Positions 1 to 8,712 of a stretch of DNA of 64,000 bases are shown piece by piece. Below the pieces are notes generated by a model, which did no database searches, was not told where the DNA came from, and saw nothing but the letters and a program-made list of their open reading frames with translations. The stretch lies in the NCBI RefSeq assembly GCF_009932355.1, contig NZ_LEKU01000005.1, positions 1 through 64,000 on the forward strand, in the 5' to 3' direction. The stretch's first letter is position 1, and the number at the start of each line of letters is the position of its first letter. A program made the position numbers and the translations under genes. This DNA comes from Riemerella anatipestifer_E. Lineage in GTDB: Bacteria > Bacteroidota > Bacteroidia > Flavobacteriales > Weeksellaceae.

Positions 1-338
1 ATGCCGTTAAAAGCTGGAGAGATAATTGGGATGAACTCACCGCTTTTTATGAGTTTCCTATAGAGATTAGAAAAATTATCTATACCACAAACTTGATAGA
101 GAATCTTAACGGAAAGATACGCAAATACACTAAAAATAAGTTGTCTTTCCCTACAGATGAGGCGGTTATGAAATCAACTTTCTTGGTTTTAAGAGAAGCT
201 ACTAAGAAATGGTCGAAACCTATTCATAATTGGGGCTTGATTTTAAATCAATTTTTAACTATTTTTGAACAAAGGGTTCAACTTTAAAAAAGTTAAACCC
301 TCGGTAATTTTAACTTACACACTTTACGAGATAGTGTC
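1..338 (+). mobile_element. 3' end of an IS256-family insertion sequence
   Basis: The window opens inside a mutator-type (IS256 family) transposase whose reading frame ends at 287. About 25 bases after the stop, at 313-338, lies a sequence ending ACGAGATAGTGTC that looks like the terminal inverted repeat of such elements. The element would then end 16 bases before the stop codon of the convergent deaminase gene. The left end and the target duplication are outside the window, so the boundary is inferred. Confidence 0.7.
3..287 (+). CDS. IS256-family transposase, C-terminal part (start outside window)
   Basis: The frame is open from base 3 and encodes the last 94 residues of a mutator-type DDE transposase. 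The visible stretch has the family's typical C-terminal wording: a Trp-rich segment, then IYTTNLIENLNGKIRKYTK, then a helix with WGLILNQF before the end. This follows the region that carries the catalytic Glu in IS256 transposases. A Met at base 93 could open a 64-residue frame, but the family similarity clearly continues upstream of it, so the gene is simply cut by the window edge. Whether the full transposase is intact cannot be seen. Confidence 0.85.
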   Translation, partial: AVKSWRDNWDELTAFYEFPIEIRKIIYTTNLIENLNGKIRKYTKNKLSFPTDEAVMKSTFLVLREATKKWSKPIHNWGLILNQFLTIFEQRVQL

Positions 339-353
339 GTTTATAGTAATTTA

Positions 354-1358
354 TTAAACACTAAAATTCTCTACTTGGGAAAGATATTTCTGTTTTTCAG
401 TTTCTGGGAGGAAAGAATATTTAAAACTATTGCTCACCAAAGTTTTAATATCATTTTGGTTTAAATTTAAAGCCTTTGCAGTCTGTATAAAGTTTTCGTT
501 GAGATAACCTCGAAAATAAGCAGGGTCATCAGAATTAACAGTAACTTTAAGCCCTAAATCAAGCATCTTTTTGAGTGGATGGTGGTCTAGATTTTCTACC
601 ACTCTAAGTTCCAAGTTAGAAAGCGGACATACCGTAAGAGCCATTTCGGTTTCTACCAATCTATTTACTAACTTTTCATCAGATAAGCAGTTATTTCCGT
701 GGTCTATTCTTTTTATTTTGATGAGGTCTAGAGCTTCCCATATATATTCTGCTGGACCTTCCTCCCCAGCGTGAGCTACAGGGATATAGCCTTCTTTTAC
801 AGAGGCTTCAAATACCCTTTGGAATTTAGAAGGTGGGTTACCTTTTTCTGAAGAATCCAGTCCTACAGCAGTGATTAGATGTTTGTAAGGAAGAGATTGC
901 TCCAAAGTTTCAAAAGCATCTTCTTCAGAAAGATGTCTTAGATAACTCATTATGAGTAGAGAAGAGATGCCATATTTGCTTTGAGCTTCCTCTCTTGCTT
1001 TTTGGATACCACCGATAACCGTTCCGAACGAAACGCCTCTTTTAGTGTGGGTTTGAGGGTCAAACATAATTTCTGTATGCACAATGTTTTCTTCTGCACA
1101 CTTATCAAAATAAGCCATTGTAAGTTCATAGAAATCTTGCTCATAGAGAAGCACACTTGCCCCTGCATAATAAATATCTAAAAAGTCTTGAAGACACGAA
1201 AACTGATAGGCTTTCTTTACTTCTTCTACTGTTTGATAAGGAATTTTAACTTGGTTTCTTTGGGCTATTTTGAACATTAGTTCTGGTTGAAAACTCCCTT
1301 CTATATGGAGGTGAAGTTCTGCCTTAGGTATTTTTTTAATGTATTCTGTGATGTTCAT
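354..1358 (-). CDS. adenosine deaminase superfamily, probably adenine deaminase (Aah1/PA0148 type)
   Basis: A 334-residue cytosolic amidohydrolase-fold purine deaminase. Visible motifs are the metal-binding HLHIEG (His16, His18), the catalytic HAGEEGP near residue 195, and NSDDPAYF near residue 275, so all expected metal and catalytic residues appear present. In the family, true adenosine deaminases carry HLDGS-type first motifs. The HIEG form together with LDIYYAGA, FDPQTHTKRGV, RHLSEE and GLDSSEKGNPPSKF is the wording of fungal Aah1 and bacterial PA0148-type adenine deaminases (adenine to hypoxanthine, purine salvage). I therefore prefer adenine over adenosine as substrate, as an inference from motifs. 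The gene is transcribed alone, convergent with the IS element, with a -7-like TACATTTG (minus strand, 1392-1385) upstream. Confidence 0.85.
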   Translation of the reverse strand: MNITEYIKKIPKAELHLHIEGSFQPELMFKIAQRNQVKIPYQTVEEVKKAYQFSCLQDFLDIYYAGASVLLYEQDFYELTMAYFDKCAEENIVHTEIMFDPQTHTKRGVSFGTVIGGIQKAREEAQSKYGISSLLIMSYLRHLSEEDAFETLEQSLPYKHLITAVGLDSSEKGNPPSKFQRVFEASVKEGYIPVAHAGEEGPAEYIWEALDLIKIKRIDHGNNCLSDEKLVNRLVETEMALTVCPLSNLELRVVENLDHHPLKKMLDLGLKVTVNSDDPAYFRGYLNENFIQTAKALNLNQNDIKTLVSNSFKYSFLPETEKQKYLSQVENFSV

Positions 1359-1384
1359 AATATTTTATTTTAAAAAAAGGATAG

Positions 1385-1392
1385 CAAATGTA
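1385..1392 (-). promoter_or_regulatory. -7-like element upstream of the deaminase gene
   Basis: On the minus strand this reads TACATTTG, matching the Bacteroidota -7 consensus TAnnTTTG, 27 bases ahead of the ATG. I did not find a clear TTTG -33 box at the usual spacing, so this is only a half match. Confidence 0.4.
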
Positions 1393-1486
1393 GTGATTTA
1401 TATTTAGTATATAGTAGCTTTATAAAACCTTTATTATGAAATATTTATTATCTATTTCAAATGAACTTATTTAATGTTAAACTCAT

Positions 1487-1506
1487 AAAAAACAAAGATT
1501 TGCATA
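1487..1506 (+). promoter_or_regulatory. 20-bp sequence shared with the 7865 region, upstream of the SusC gene
   Basis: This stretch includes acaaagatttgcata, and the full 20 bases recur exactly at 7865-7884. It contains a TTTG resembling the last half of a Bacteroidota -7 box. It lies about 80 bases before the SusC start, so it could be a promoter element, but no -33 box was found. Confidence 0.3.
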
Positions 1507-1584
1507 GTATTTATGAATGTAGTAAATTGGCAAACAATATTTTCCTATATGAAATGATGATTGTCTAAAACTAACTTTAATATT

Positions 1585-4530
1585 ATGAAAAAGACAATTA
1601 TTACAGTTCTTTCTTTGTCGTTAGCACTTTGTGGAAATGAACTCTATGGACAAAGGAAAAAAGATTCTACAAGAACAAAAGAAATTGAGGAAGTAGTAGT
1701 AGTAGCGTATGGTAAACAACGAAAAGAAACAGTCGTAGGATCAAACGCTGAAATTAAAGCAAAAGATTTAGCTCAAAGATCTTTAACTAATGTGGCTCAG
1801 GCTTTAGATGGAGCTACTCCTGGAGTACAGATTTCTACAAGTACAGGACAGCCTGGGAGTGGACCTTCAATTACAATCAGAGGATTTAGTTCTATAGGCT
1901 CAAATAATAGTCCTTTGTTTATAGTAGATGGAACTGTTTATAACGGAAATATAGCCAATATAAACCCTGATGATATAGAGTCTTTAAATATATTAAAAGA
2001 TGCGGCTTCAACTTCTTTATATGGATCTAGTGCGGCTAATGGAGTAGTTATGATTACTACTAAAAAGGGAAAAAGAGGAAAATCTCAGTTTAATTTTAGT
2101 GCAAGTACTGGTATCTCTATGAGGTCTATTCCTGAATATGATCGATTGAATGCAGCTCAATATTATCCAATAGTATGGGAAGCAATAAGAAATGGGCAAA
2201 TTTATAGCCCTAGTAATTCAATGTCATTAGCGGATGCTAATGCGTACGCTTCTAGAACATTGATACCTGATGTTCTGAAGAATAATGTATATAATATTGC
2301 TGATAATCAATTAGTAATAGATGGAGTTTTAAACCCTAATGCATCTTTAAAATATGATGATTTAGATTGGCAAAAGGAATTTTTTAAGGTAGGTATGAGA
2401 CAAAACTATGATTTCAATTATAGTGGAGGAACAGATAAAACTACTTACTATGCATCATTTGGATATCTTAAGGAAGATGCTTACGCTTTGAGTTCAGACT
2501 ATGAAAGAATTTCAGCTAGATTAAATATAGATACTCAAGTTAAAGATTGGTTTAAGGTAGGTACTAATTTGGCTTATTCAAATTCATTTTCTAACCAAGC
2601 TATAGATGGAGTAGATAATAATAATTCTTATGTTAATCCATTTAATTGGACTAGAAATATAGGACCTATTTATAATGTTTATGCCCATGACCCAATTACT
2701 GGAGGATATATATATGATAAAGAAGGTAATCGTATCTATGATGCAGGAGATAAGAGAGGAGCAGGTGCAGCTGGAGGTAGACATGTAATTCAAGAAACAT
2801 TACTGAACAGAAATTATGATAAAATATATAATGTTAACTCAAGATTTTTTGGAGAGTTTAAATTGTTACCAGAATTAACATTCACTACCAATGTAGGTTA
2901 TGACTTGAGAAATTACAAAGGGATAACTTATCGTAATAAAATCATAGGTGATGCAGTACCTAATGGGGCGGCATCAAGAACTGTTACAGAATCACGTACA
3001 ATTACCTTTAATCAGTTACTTAATTATGATAAATCTTTTGGACGTCATAATTTGAATGTACTATTGGGACACGAAAATATTTCTTACAAATATGAGTATG
3101 TTTATGGTCGTAAGACAAATCAGGTAGTTGATGGGAATGATGAGTTAGTTAATTTTGTAACACCTACCAATTTAACTTCTTATGATATGATTTTACCTAA
3201 GGAATCCTACTTTTCTAGGTTAAACTATGATTATAGCAGAAAGTATTTACTTTCTGCCTCTATTAGAAGGGATGGATCTGCTAGATTCCATAAAGATATC
3301 CGTTGGGCTACATTTTGGTCATTAGGGGCAGGATGGAGAATAGACCAAGAGAATTTCTTAAAGGGTAATTCTACAATAAGTCAATTAAAGCTTAGAGGAT
3401 CTTACGGGCAAGTGGGTAATGATGGTAGTTATAGTACAGATGTATCTTATTATGCTTGGCAACCTCTCTATAGTTTAGGTTATAACAATGGAGATTATGC
3501 AGGAGTAATGATAAATAGTGTAGGTAATCCACAGTTAACATGGGAGAGCAATACACAATTAGATTTTGCTTTAGAGTTTGGTTTATTTAATAATAGAGTA
3601 ACAGGTAGTGTAGAATATTATAAGAGAGGAACAGATGGTCTTATCTTATCTGTGCCAAAACCAGAATCTTCAGGTATTAGTACTCGAGATGAAAATACAG
3701 GAGCTTTAGTAAACTCGGGGATAGAGGTAGCACTTAATATGGACATCATTAGAACAAATAACTTCAAATGGAATCTAAATATTAATGCTTCCACTCTAAA
3801 TAATGAAATTACTAAATTTCCTCAGGAGGAAAGAATAGTTGGAACTAAAAAATATATGGTAGGAAAATCTATATATGACTACTGGTTAAGACAATGGTAT
3901 GGAGTAGATCCTGCTGATGGTATGGGGTTATTCTATGCTTCCGATGAAGCTATAGCTAAAGGAGGAACTACTCTTAGAGAAATAAATGGAGTAAAAGTAA
4001 CTACAAACCATAATGATGCAAAGTATGACTATTCGGGGAGTGCTATTCCTAAGCTTTTTGGTAGTTTCGGAACTATGTTTAAGTATAAATCAGTCTCTTT
4101 ATCAGCATTATTCACTTACCAATTAGGGGGTAAGACTTATGATACTAATTATGCAGGTCTTATGAGTGCTTATCCTCAGGGAGATGCACTTAGTACAGAT
4201 ATACTTAGGAGATGGCAAAATCCAGGAGATATAACAGATGTACCTAGATTAGATGCATCTAATTACCAAAGTGTAGGAGTAGGTTCTAGCAGATGGTTAG
4301 TTAGTTCAGATTATATTACTTTAAGACAAGTAACTTTATCTTACGAAATGCCTAGAGAGATTGTAAATCCGATAGGGGTTAATAATCTTAAGATATTTGT
4401 TAACGGAGAAAATATATGGTCTAAAACAGCTAGAAAAGGTCTAGAACCAGCACAAAGTTTCTCAGGTGTTACGGCTAATAGATTTACACCTGCTAGAATT
4501 ATTAGTTTTGGTTTTTCTACTAATTTTTAA
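1585..4530 (+). CDS. SusC/RagA-family TonB-linked outer-membrane transporter
   Basis: A 981-residue outer-membrane transporter. I start it at the ATG at 1585, which begins directly with a signal peptide (MKKTIITVLSLSLALCGNELYGQ), rather than at the upstream in-frame TTG at 1561. After the signal comes a TonB-box-like segment (EEVVVVAYGKQ), then a plug domain with the family signature IRGFSSIGSNNSPLFIVDG and LKDAASTSLYGSSAANGVV. A long Tyr/Asn-rich beta-barrel follows and ends in Phe. The usual N-terminal carboxypeptidase-regulatory-like domain is absent, so this is a short form. The SusD partner follows after 20 bases. No glycoside hydrolase is nearby, so the substrate (glycan, peptide or other) cannot be named. 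Confidence 0.93.
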   Translation: MKKTIITVLSLSLALCGNELYGQRKKDSTRTKEIEEVVVVAYGKQRKETVVGSNAEIKAKDLAQRSLTNVAQALDGATPGVQISTSTGQPGSGPSITIRGFSSIGSNNSPLFIVDGTVYNGNIANINPDDIESLNILKDAASTSLYGSSAANGVVMITTKKGKRGKSQFNFSASTGISMRSIPEYDRLNAAQYYPIVWEAIRNGQIYSPSNSMSLADANAYASRTLIPDVLKNNVYNIADNQLVIDGVLNPNASLKYDDLDWQKEFFKVGMRQNYDFNYSGGTDKTTYYASFGYLKEDAYALSSDYERISARLNIDTQVKDWFKVGTNLAYSNSFSNQAIDGVDNNNSYVNPFNWTRNIGPIYNVYAHDPITGGYIYDKEGNRIYDAGDKRGAGAAGGRHVIQETLLNRNYDKIYNVNSRFFGEFKLLPELTFTTNVGYDLRNYKGITYRNKIIGDAVPNGAASRTVTESRTITFNQLLNYDKSFGRHNLNVLLGHENISYKYEYVYGRKTNQVVDGNDELVNFVTPTNLTSYDMILPKESYFSRLNYDYSRKYLLSASIRRDGSARFHKDIRWATFWSLGAGWRIDQENFLKGNSTISQLKLRGSYGQVGNDGSYSTDVSYYAWQPLYSLGYNNGDYAGVMINSVGNPQLTWESNTQLDFALEFGLFNNRVTGSVEYYKRGTDGLILSVPKPESSGISTRDENTGALVNSGIEVALNMDIIRTNNFKWNLNINASTLNNEITKFPQEERIVGTKKYMVGKSIYDYWLRQWYGVDPADGMGLFYASDEAIAKGGTTLREINGVKVTTNHNDAKYDYSGSAIPKLFGSFGTMFKYKSVSLSALFTYQLGGKTYDTNYAGLMSAYPQGDALSTDILRRWQNPGDITDVPRLDASNYQSVGVGSSRWLVSSDYITLRQVTLSYEMPREIVNPIGVNNLKIFVNGENIWSKTARKGLEPAQSFSGVTANRFTPARIISFGFSTNF

Positions 4531-4550
4531 TTTTTTAAACAAGTATTACA

Positions 4551-6014
4551 ATGAAAAGATTTTTAATATACACTTCTCTATTAGGAGCATTTTTAACTGC
4601 AGAATCTTGTAGAGACTCTTATCTTGACACAGTTCCTACTAGTGATATTTCAGCAGAAAGCATTACTCAAACAGCAGATAACATGATGCTTTCTATAAAT
4701 GGTATGCATAGAAGTATGTATACTAGACAGGATAGCCAAGGACAATCAGGGCAATCAGGTATTATGATTATAATGGATGCCTTAGGGGATGATTTAGTAT
4801 TTCCTAGCGTGGGTAATAGTTGGTATATATCTTCTGTAAGATGGTTGGGTCATCAAGATGAAAATTCTTCTGATGCTCTATATCCTTGGAAGTTTTATTA
4901 TAAACTTATAAGAAATGCTAATGTTTTGATAAAAGATGGTAATGATGCTTCAGGGAGTGAAGTTACTAAAAAGAACGCTCTAGGTCAAGCTTATGCCTTT
5001 AGAGCATTTTGTCATTTTCAATTAGTACAATTATATGCTAAGAGATATGATGGAACACCCAATCCTAAGGGTATTCCATTAAGATTAGAACCTACTGATG
5101 ATCCACTAGCAAGATCTTCAGTAGAGGAAGTTTATAAACAAATTAATGCTGATTTAGATAAATCAATAGAGCTTTTAAACGGAATTAGTAGAGTACATAA
5201 GTCACACTTTAATGTTGAAGTAGTAAGAGGTATAAAAGCAAGAGTAGCACTAGTTTTAGGAAATTATAAAGAGGCTGCTGAATTAGCAAAACTGGCAAGA
5301 CAAGGCTATACTTTAATGAGTAATAGTGCTTACAAAGCAGGTTTTAACAGTCTAGATAATTCAGAATGGATTTGGGGTAGTTACATTAAAGAAGATCAAA
5401 CGGCTTATTTTGCTAATTTTGGTGCTTATATGTCTAGAAATTTTAGTTCTACTAATATCAGACAGAATCCAAAGGCTATGAATAAGTTGCTTTACAGCAA
5501 GTTTCCTAGCACAGATGTGAGAACGCAAGTAGTGGATCCTACAGGAAAACACTTGAGTTTAAGTTTACCTTCCAATTTTGCTAAGTACCCTTATACCAGT
5601 CAAAAATTCTTAGCAGTAGGTACTGGAGATAGTAGAATGGATGTGCCTTATATGAGAGCTGCTGAAATGTATTTAATAGAAGCAGAGGCTCTAGCAAGAT
5701 TAGGCAAAGAACCTGAATCTAAGGTTGTATTTACCGAATTTTCTAAAAACAGAAATCCAGCTTATGTAGCTACTACTGCTACAGGAGAAGCTTATATCAA
5801 CGAAATATTAGATAGCCGCCGTATAGAACTGTGGGGAGAAGGCTTTAGATTTTTAGATTTAAAGAGACTTAACCAACCTCTTAACAGAACAGGCAGCAAT
5901 CATAATAGTGTTGTAGTTAATAATGTATTTGAGGTATCAGCAGGGGACTCTCGTTGGACTTTCTTAATACCTAGAAGAGAGCTAAACGCAAATCCTCTTA
6001 TTAAACAGAATTAG
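4551..6014 (+). CDS. SusD/RagB-family nutrient-binding lipoprotein
   Basis: A 487-residue surface lipoprotein that caps the SusC channel and captures substrate. The signal peptide ends at a Cys around residue 20 (TAESC), followed by the family N-terminal motif SYLDTVPTSDIS. The helical TPR-like core contains ALGQAYAFRAFCHFQLVQLYAKRY. The C-terminal SusD signature is seen in PYMRAAEMYLIEAEALARLG, then ILDSRRIELWGEGFRFLDLKR, and the protein closes with FLIPRRELNANPLI. It forms an operon with the SusC gene just upstream and is followed by a strong hairpin terminator. Confidence 0.93.
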   Translation: MKRFLIYTSLLGAFLTAESCRDSYLDTVPTSDISAESITQTADNMMLSINGMHRSMYTRQDSQGQSGQSGIMIIMDALGDDLVFPSVGNSWYISSVRWLGHQDENSSDALYPWKFYYKLIRNANVLIKDGNDASGSEVTKKNALGQAYAFRAFCHFQLVQLYAKRYDGTPNPKGIPLRLEPTDDPLARSSVEEVYKQINADLDKSIELLNGISRVHKSHFNVEVVRGIKARVALVLGNYKEAAELAKLARQGYTLMSNSAYKAGFNSLDNSEWIWGSYIKEDQTAYFANFGAYMSRNFSSTNIRQNPKAMNKLLYSKFPSTDVRTQVVDPTGKHLSLSLPSNFAKYPYTSQKFLAVGTGDSRMDVPYMRAAEMYLIEAEALARLGKEPESKVVFTEFSKNRNPAYVATTATGEAYINEILDSRRIELWGEGFRFLDLKRLNQPLNRTGSNHNSVVVNNVFEVSAGDSRWTFLIPRRELNANPLIKQN

Positions 6015-6037
6015 ATATTATACAAAAACTAAAATTG

Positions 6038-6068
6038 AAGAGGGTATCCATTATGGATACCCTCTTTT
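6038..6068. terminator. hairpin terminator between the SusD and M28 peptidase genes
   Basis: A perfect 13-bp stem (6038-6050 with 6054-6066) with a three-base loop, followed by T residues. It lies between two convergent genes and can serve both. Confidence 0.9.
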
Positions 6069-6085
6069 CATAAAAGTTGTTTTAA

Positions 6086-7639
6086 TCAAAAACCGCCTTT
6101 ACGAGTAGGTTCTTTAATTTCAGGCCATTCGTATTGTTTTCCTGTGGTCGGGTTGATGGGTAAAACCATCTTTTCACGATTGCTTTGTTCAGGGTCTTCG
6201 CTCGCCATATAGGTTATTGTAGCGATGAGTGCCACATTGTGCTTTAAATCATCAAAAACTATTTTATCGTAAGTATCTCTATTGGTATGCCAAGTATAAG
6301 TACCGTATGACCAGTTTAAAGAGCCCAACATAAAGGCTGGTACACCAGCAGCCACAAAAGAAACGTGGTCGCTACTTCCGCCACTTGCAGAACCAGGGAA
6401 GGTATATTTTAATTCCTTTTTGATGTATTCAGGTGCAGGAGCAATCCATTTTTGGAGGTAATTGTAGGCGTGCACAAAGCCCGAACCATTGATGTATTGT
6501 ATCCTACCAGTACCGTTGTCTTGGTTAAAAACAGCTTGTATTTTAGGTAATTTATCTTTGTTATCCGATACGAAAGCACGGCTGCCATTTAGCCCTTGTT
6601 CCTCGCTTCCCCATAGACCAACTATAATAGTTCTTTTAGGGTTAGGATAGTATTTTTTGAGGATACGAGCTACCTCCATCATAGTAATAACACCAGTGCC
6701 ATTATCCACTGCACCAGACGCACCGTCCCAAGAATCTATATGGGCAGACAAGATAACATATTCATCTTTATGAGTAGTCCCAGGGAGCTCTGCTATTGTA
6801 TTGAAAGTTTTAGCAGTGCCGTGGTTTTTACTTTGAACATTTAGATTGATTTTAGGGCGGTCGCCATATTGTACCATTCTGTAAAGCTGACCATAATCTT
6901 CTAACGCAATATCTACAACAGGAATTTTAGATGTGGTAGCATTGAAAATTCTACTAACCCCAAACCCACCACTCCAAGTGGATGTAACGATACCTACTGC
7001 ACCTGCTTCCTCGATAGGTTTCTGAATGGTGCGTGTTGTATAGTTAATGGTTTTCATAGAAGCAGCCCACTCTTTATTTCTTTTTTCAGCCTCTTCTTTA
7101 TATTTTTTGTAGGACTCTTCCGTAGCATATTCTTTCCAGTTATAATCAGGTCTTCCGCTAGGTTCGTATGGGCTAATCATTACAATTTTTCCCTTTACTC
7201 CTTTTAAAAAAGTCTCAAACTCGGCTTTAGTTTTAAATACAGGCATTGTGATGAGTTCTGCTTCCACCCCGTTTTTTGTTGTAGCAGGGCTGAACGCCAG
7301 CTGTCTCCCTTCCAAAGATTTGATGTAAGGCTGTGTAAGAGTGATTTGAGAAGTACCTCTTTCCCAAGAACGCCACTCGCCCCAAGGTTCATTTTTTGCG
7401 GAAATTCCCCAAGATTTGAATTGGTTTACCGCCCAATCGTGAGCTTGTTGCATTTTTGGACTTCCTACTAATCTCGGACCTATTTTATCAATTAGCTCGT
7501 ATCCAAGTTTTTCTAATTGAGAATTTTGATAGGTCTCGTCTATCATTTTTTCTACAACAGGGTGAGAAGTTTGAGCGAAGGCTACTGTCGTGATGGAAAA
7601 CAACAAAGCAGCACTCATAGATTTTAAAGTATAGTTCAT
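6086..7639 (-). CDS. secreted M28-family zinc peptidase (carboxypeptidase Q / aminopeptidase type)
   Basis: A 517-residue exported metallopeptidase with signal peptide MNYTLKSMSAALLFSITTVAFAQ. A protease-associated (PA) insert occupies roughly residues 110-280. The M28 core starts at AHIDSWDGASGAVDNGTG, where His300 and the following Asp are zinc ligands. The catalytic Glu pair lies in WGSEEQGLNGSRAF, another Asp ligand in FNQDNGTG, and the last His in GSSDHVSF. All expected ligands appear intact. M28 members of this type act in the periplasm or outside the cell on short peptides or peptide ends. It stands alone and is convergent with the SusCD pair. A role in processing material imported by SusCD is possible but not shown. 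Confidence 0.9.
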   Translation of the reverse strand: MNYTLKSMSAALLFSITTVAFAQTSHPVVEKMIDETYQNSQLEKLGYELIDKIGPRLVGSPKMQQAHDWAVNQFKSWGISAKNEPWGEWRSWERGTSQITLTQPYIKSLEGRQLAFSPATTKNGVEAELITMPVFKTKAEFETFLKGVKGKIVMISPYEPSGRPDYNWKEYATEESYKKYKEEAEKRNKEWAASMKTINYTTRTIQKPIEEAGAVGIVTSTWSGGFGVSRIFNATTSKIPVVDIALEDYGQLYRMVQYGDRPKINLNVQSKNHGTAKTFNTIAELPGTTHKDEYVILSAHIDSWDGASGAVDNGTGVITMMEVARILKKYYPNPKRTIIVGLWGSEEQGLNGSRAFVSDNKDKLPKIQAVFNQDNGTGRIQYINGSGFVHAYNYLQKWIAPAPEYIKKELKYTFPGSASGGSSDHVSFVAAGVPAFMLGSLNWSYGTYTWHTNRDTYDKIVFDDLKHNVALIATITYMASEDPEQSNREKMVLPINPTTGKQYEWPEIKEPTRKGGF

Positions 7640-8010
7640 CGTCTTTAGTTTAAAATTATTCCGTGAAAATAAGAATTATTTTTTAGAGGTTGTGATAGGT
7701 TTAAAACTTTAATAAGTAACTGAAACTAATGTAATTGGCAATTCGCGTTTCCTTTTATGAAATACCGATTTCCCCTTCTTCCCACCCATTTTTGCATTAG
7801 AATTTCACAAGATGATGCTAAGGGAACTCATCGCTATATCCCATAAATAAAGAGATTTCAGCCAAAAAAACAAAGATTTGCATAATAGAAATACAATTTA
7901 TCGATTTATCATCGAAAAATAAAAATCATTACCTATTTATCTCATTAGAGGCTAAAATAGTATGTGATTTTTAGTAAAAATAGATATCAACCTAATAAAA
8001 ACAAGTAAAA
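7640..8010. other. 371-bp AT-rich intergenic region
   Basis: No gene is supportable here. It separates the divergent M28 peptidase and the 8011 gene. It holds a copy (7865-7884) of the 20-bp sequence also found upstream of the SusC gene, and otherwise only AT-rich sequence. Confidence 0.6.
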
Positions 8011-8505
8011 ATGGCACAAGAGAACACCATTTCTGTAAACTTCAGTACAGAAGAAATCAAAAAAGTGAAAGACGCTATCAGCACCATTGCCGGTGTTTTA
8101 GAAGGTAAAGTAAAGAGCCTTACGCCTACGGAAAGGCAAGGTTTCGGGCGGGTAAAGTACGAAAAGGAGGTTTGGATAGACCGTGTGAAACTCCAGATGG
8201 ACGCCAACCCTACCAAAGTACCTGCTTATGTGGACAAAACGGAGTTCGACCAAGACTACGCCGCCCACAAACAACTCAACGAACTCATCAACCTTCTAGA
8301 CCAACAACTACAACTGATGAAGGATACCAACCTCCTGTTGGGTTATGATTTGGACGGTGCTGCCCTGATGTTTTACCGTGCGATAAAGGTGGCCGCTACC
8401 AATAACGACCCTGGAGCAGGCACCATCTACACCGACCTTAAGCAACAATACCCCGGAGGAAGGGCAAAAGCCCCCGTTGCTAAGCCCTCTGAACCTACCA
8501 ACTAA
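8011..8505 (+). CDS. hypothetical protein, GC-richer than its neighbours
   Basis: A 164-residue soluble protein with no signal peptide or membrane segment; I do not recognise the family. It looks helical, with heptad-like leucines in the middle (HKQLNELINLLDQQLQLMKDTNLLLGYDLDGAALMFYRAIK), and ends in a Pro/Ala/Lys-rich tail (GGRAKAPVAKPSEPTN). Codon choice is unlike the surroundings: many GCC, CTC, AAC and GAC codons in an otherwise strongly AT-rich segment. This suggests either high expression with preferred codons or recent acquisition. It is followed by a GC-rich structured stretch. No neighbour suggests its role. Confidence 0.75.
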   Translation: MAQENTISVNFSTEEIKKVKDAISTIAGVLEGKVKSLTPTERQGFGRVKYEKEVWIDRVKLQMDANPTKVPAYVDKTEFDQDYAAHKQLNELINLLDQQLQLMKDTNLLLGYDLDGAALMFYRAIKVAATNNDPGAGTIYTDLKQQYPGGRAKAPVAKPSEPTN

Positions 8506-8640
8506 CCCCTCTAATTACGGGTAAAGGGGGCTCTATTTTAGGGGTGCAGGAGGCGTTATTTAAAGCCTCGACACCCCTCTAGAAGGGCTAAGCGACCTCT
8601 CCAGAAGGGGTAAAAAAGGGATTGATAAGGGGCAACAGGT
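8506..8640. other. GC-rich, hairpin-forming segment downstream of the 8011 gene
   Basis: Several overlapping inverted repeats are visible. The clearest is AGGGGTG...GGAGGC at 8540-8554 pairing with GCCTC..CACCCCT at 8565-8578. A CCCCT/AGGGG pair also lies at about 8505-8530. None is followed by a clean T-tract, so this is not a textbook terminator. A minus-strand reading frame over it (8556-8798) has no protein-like features. Confidence 0.45.
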
Positions 8641-8712
8641 CGTAAACTACAGGATAAAAGTCCGTTCCGAAGGGGACACCTAATAAAAAAACAATAACAA
8701 AAAAGATAAAAT

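Noticed and set aside
1561..1584. TTG start for the SusC protein
   Set aside because: The ATG at 1585 gives a clean signal peptide, and the extra eight residues would sit before it.
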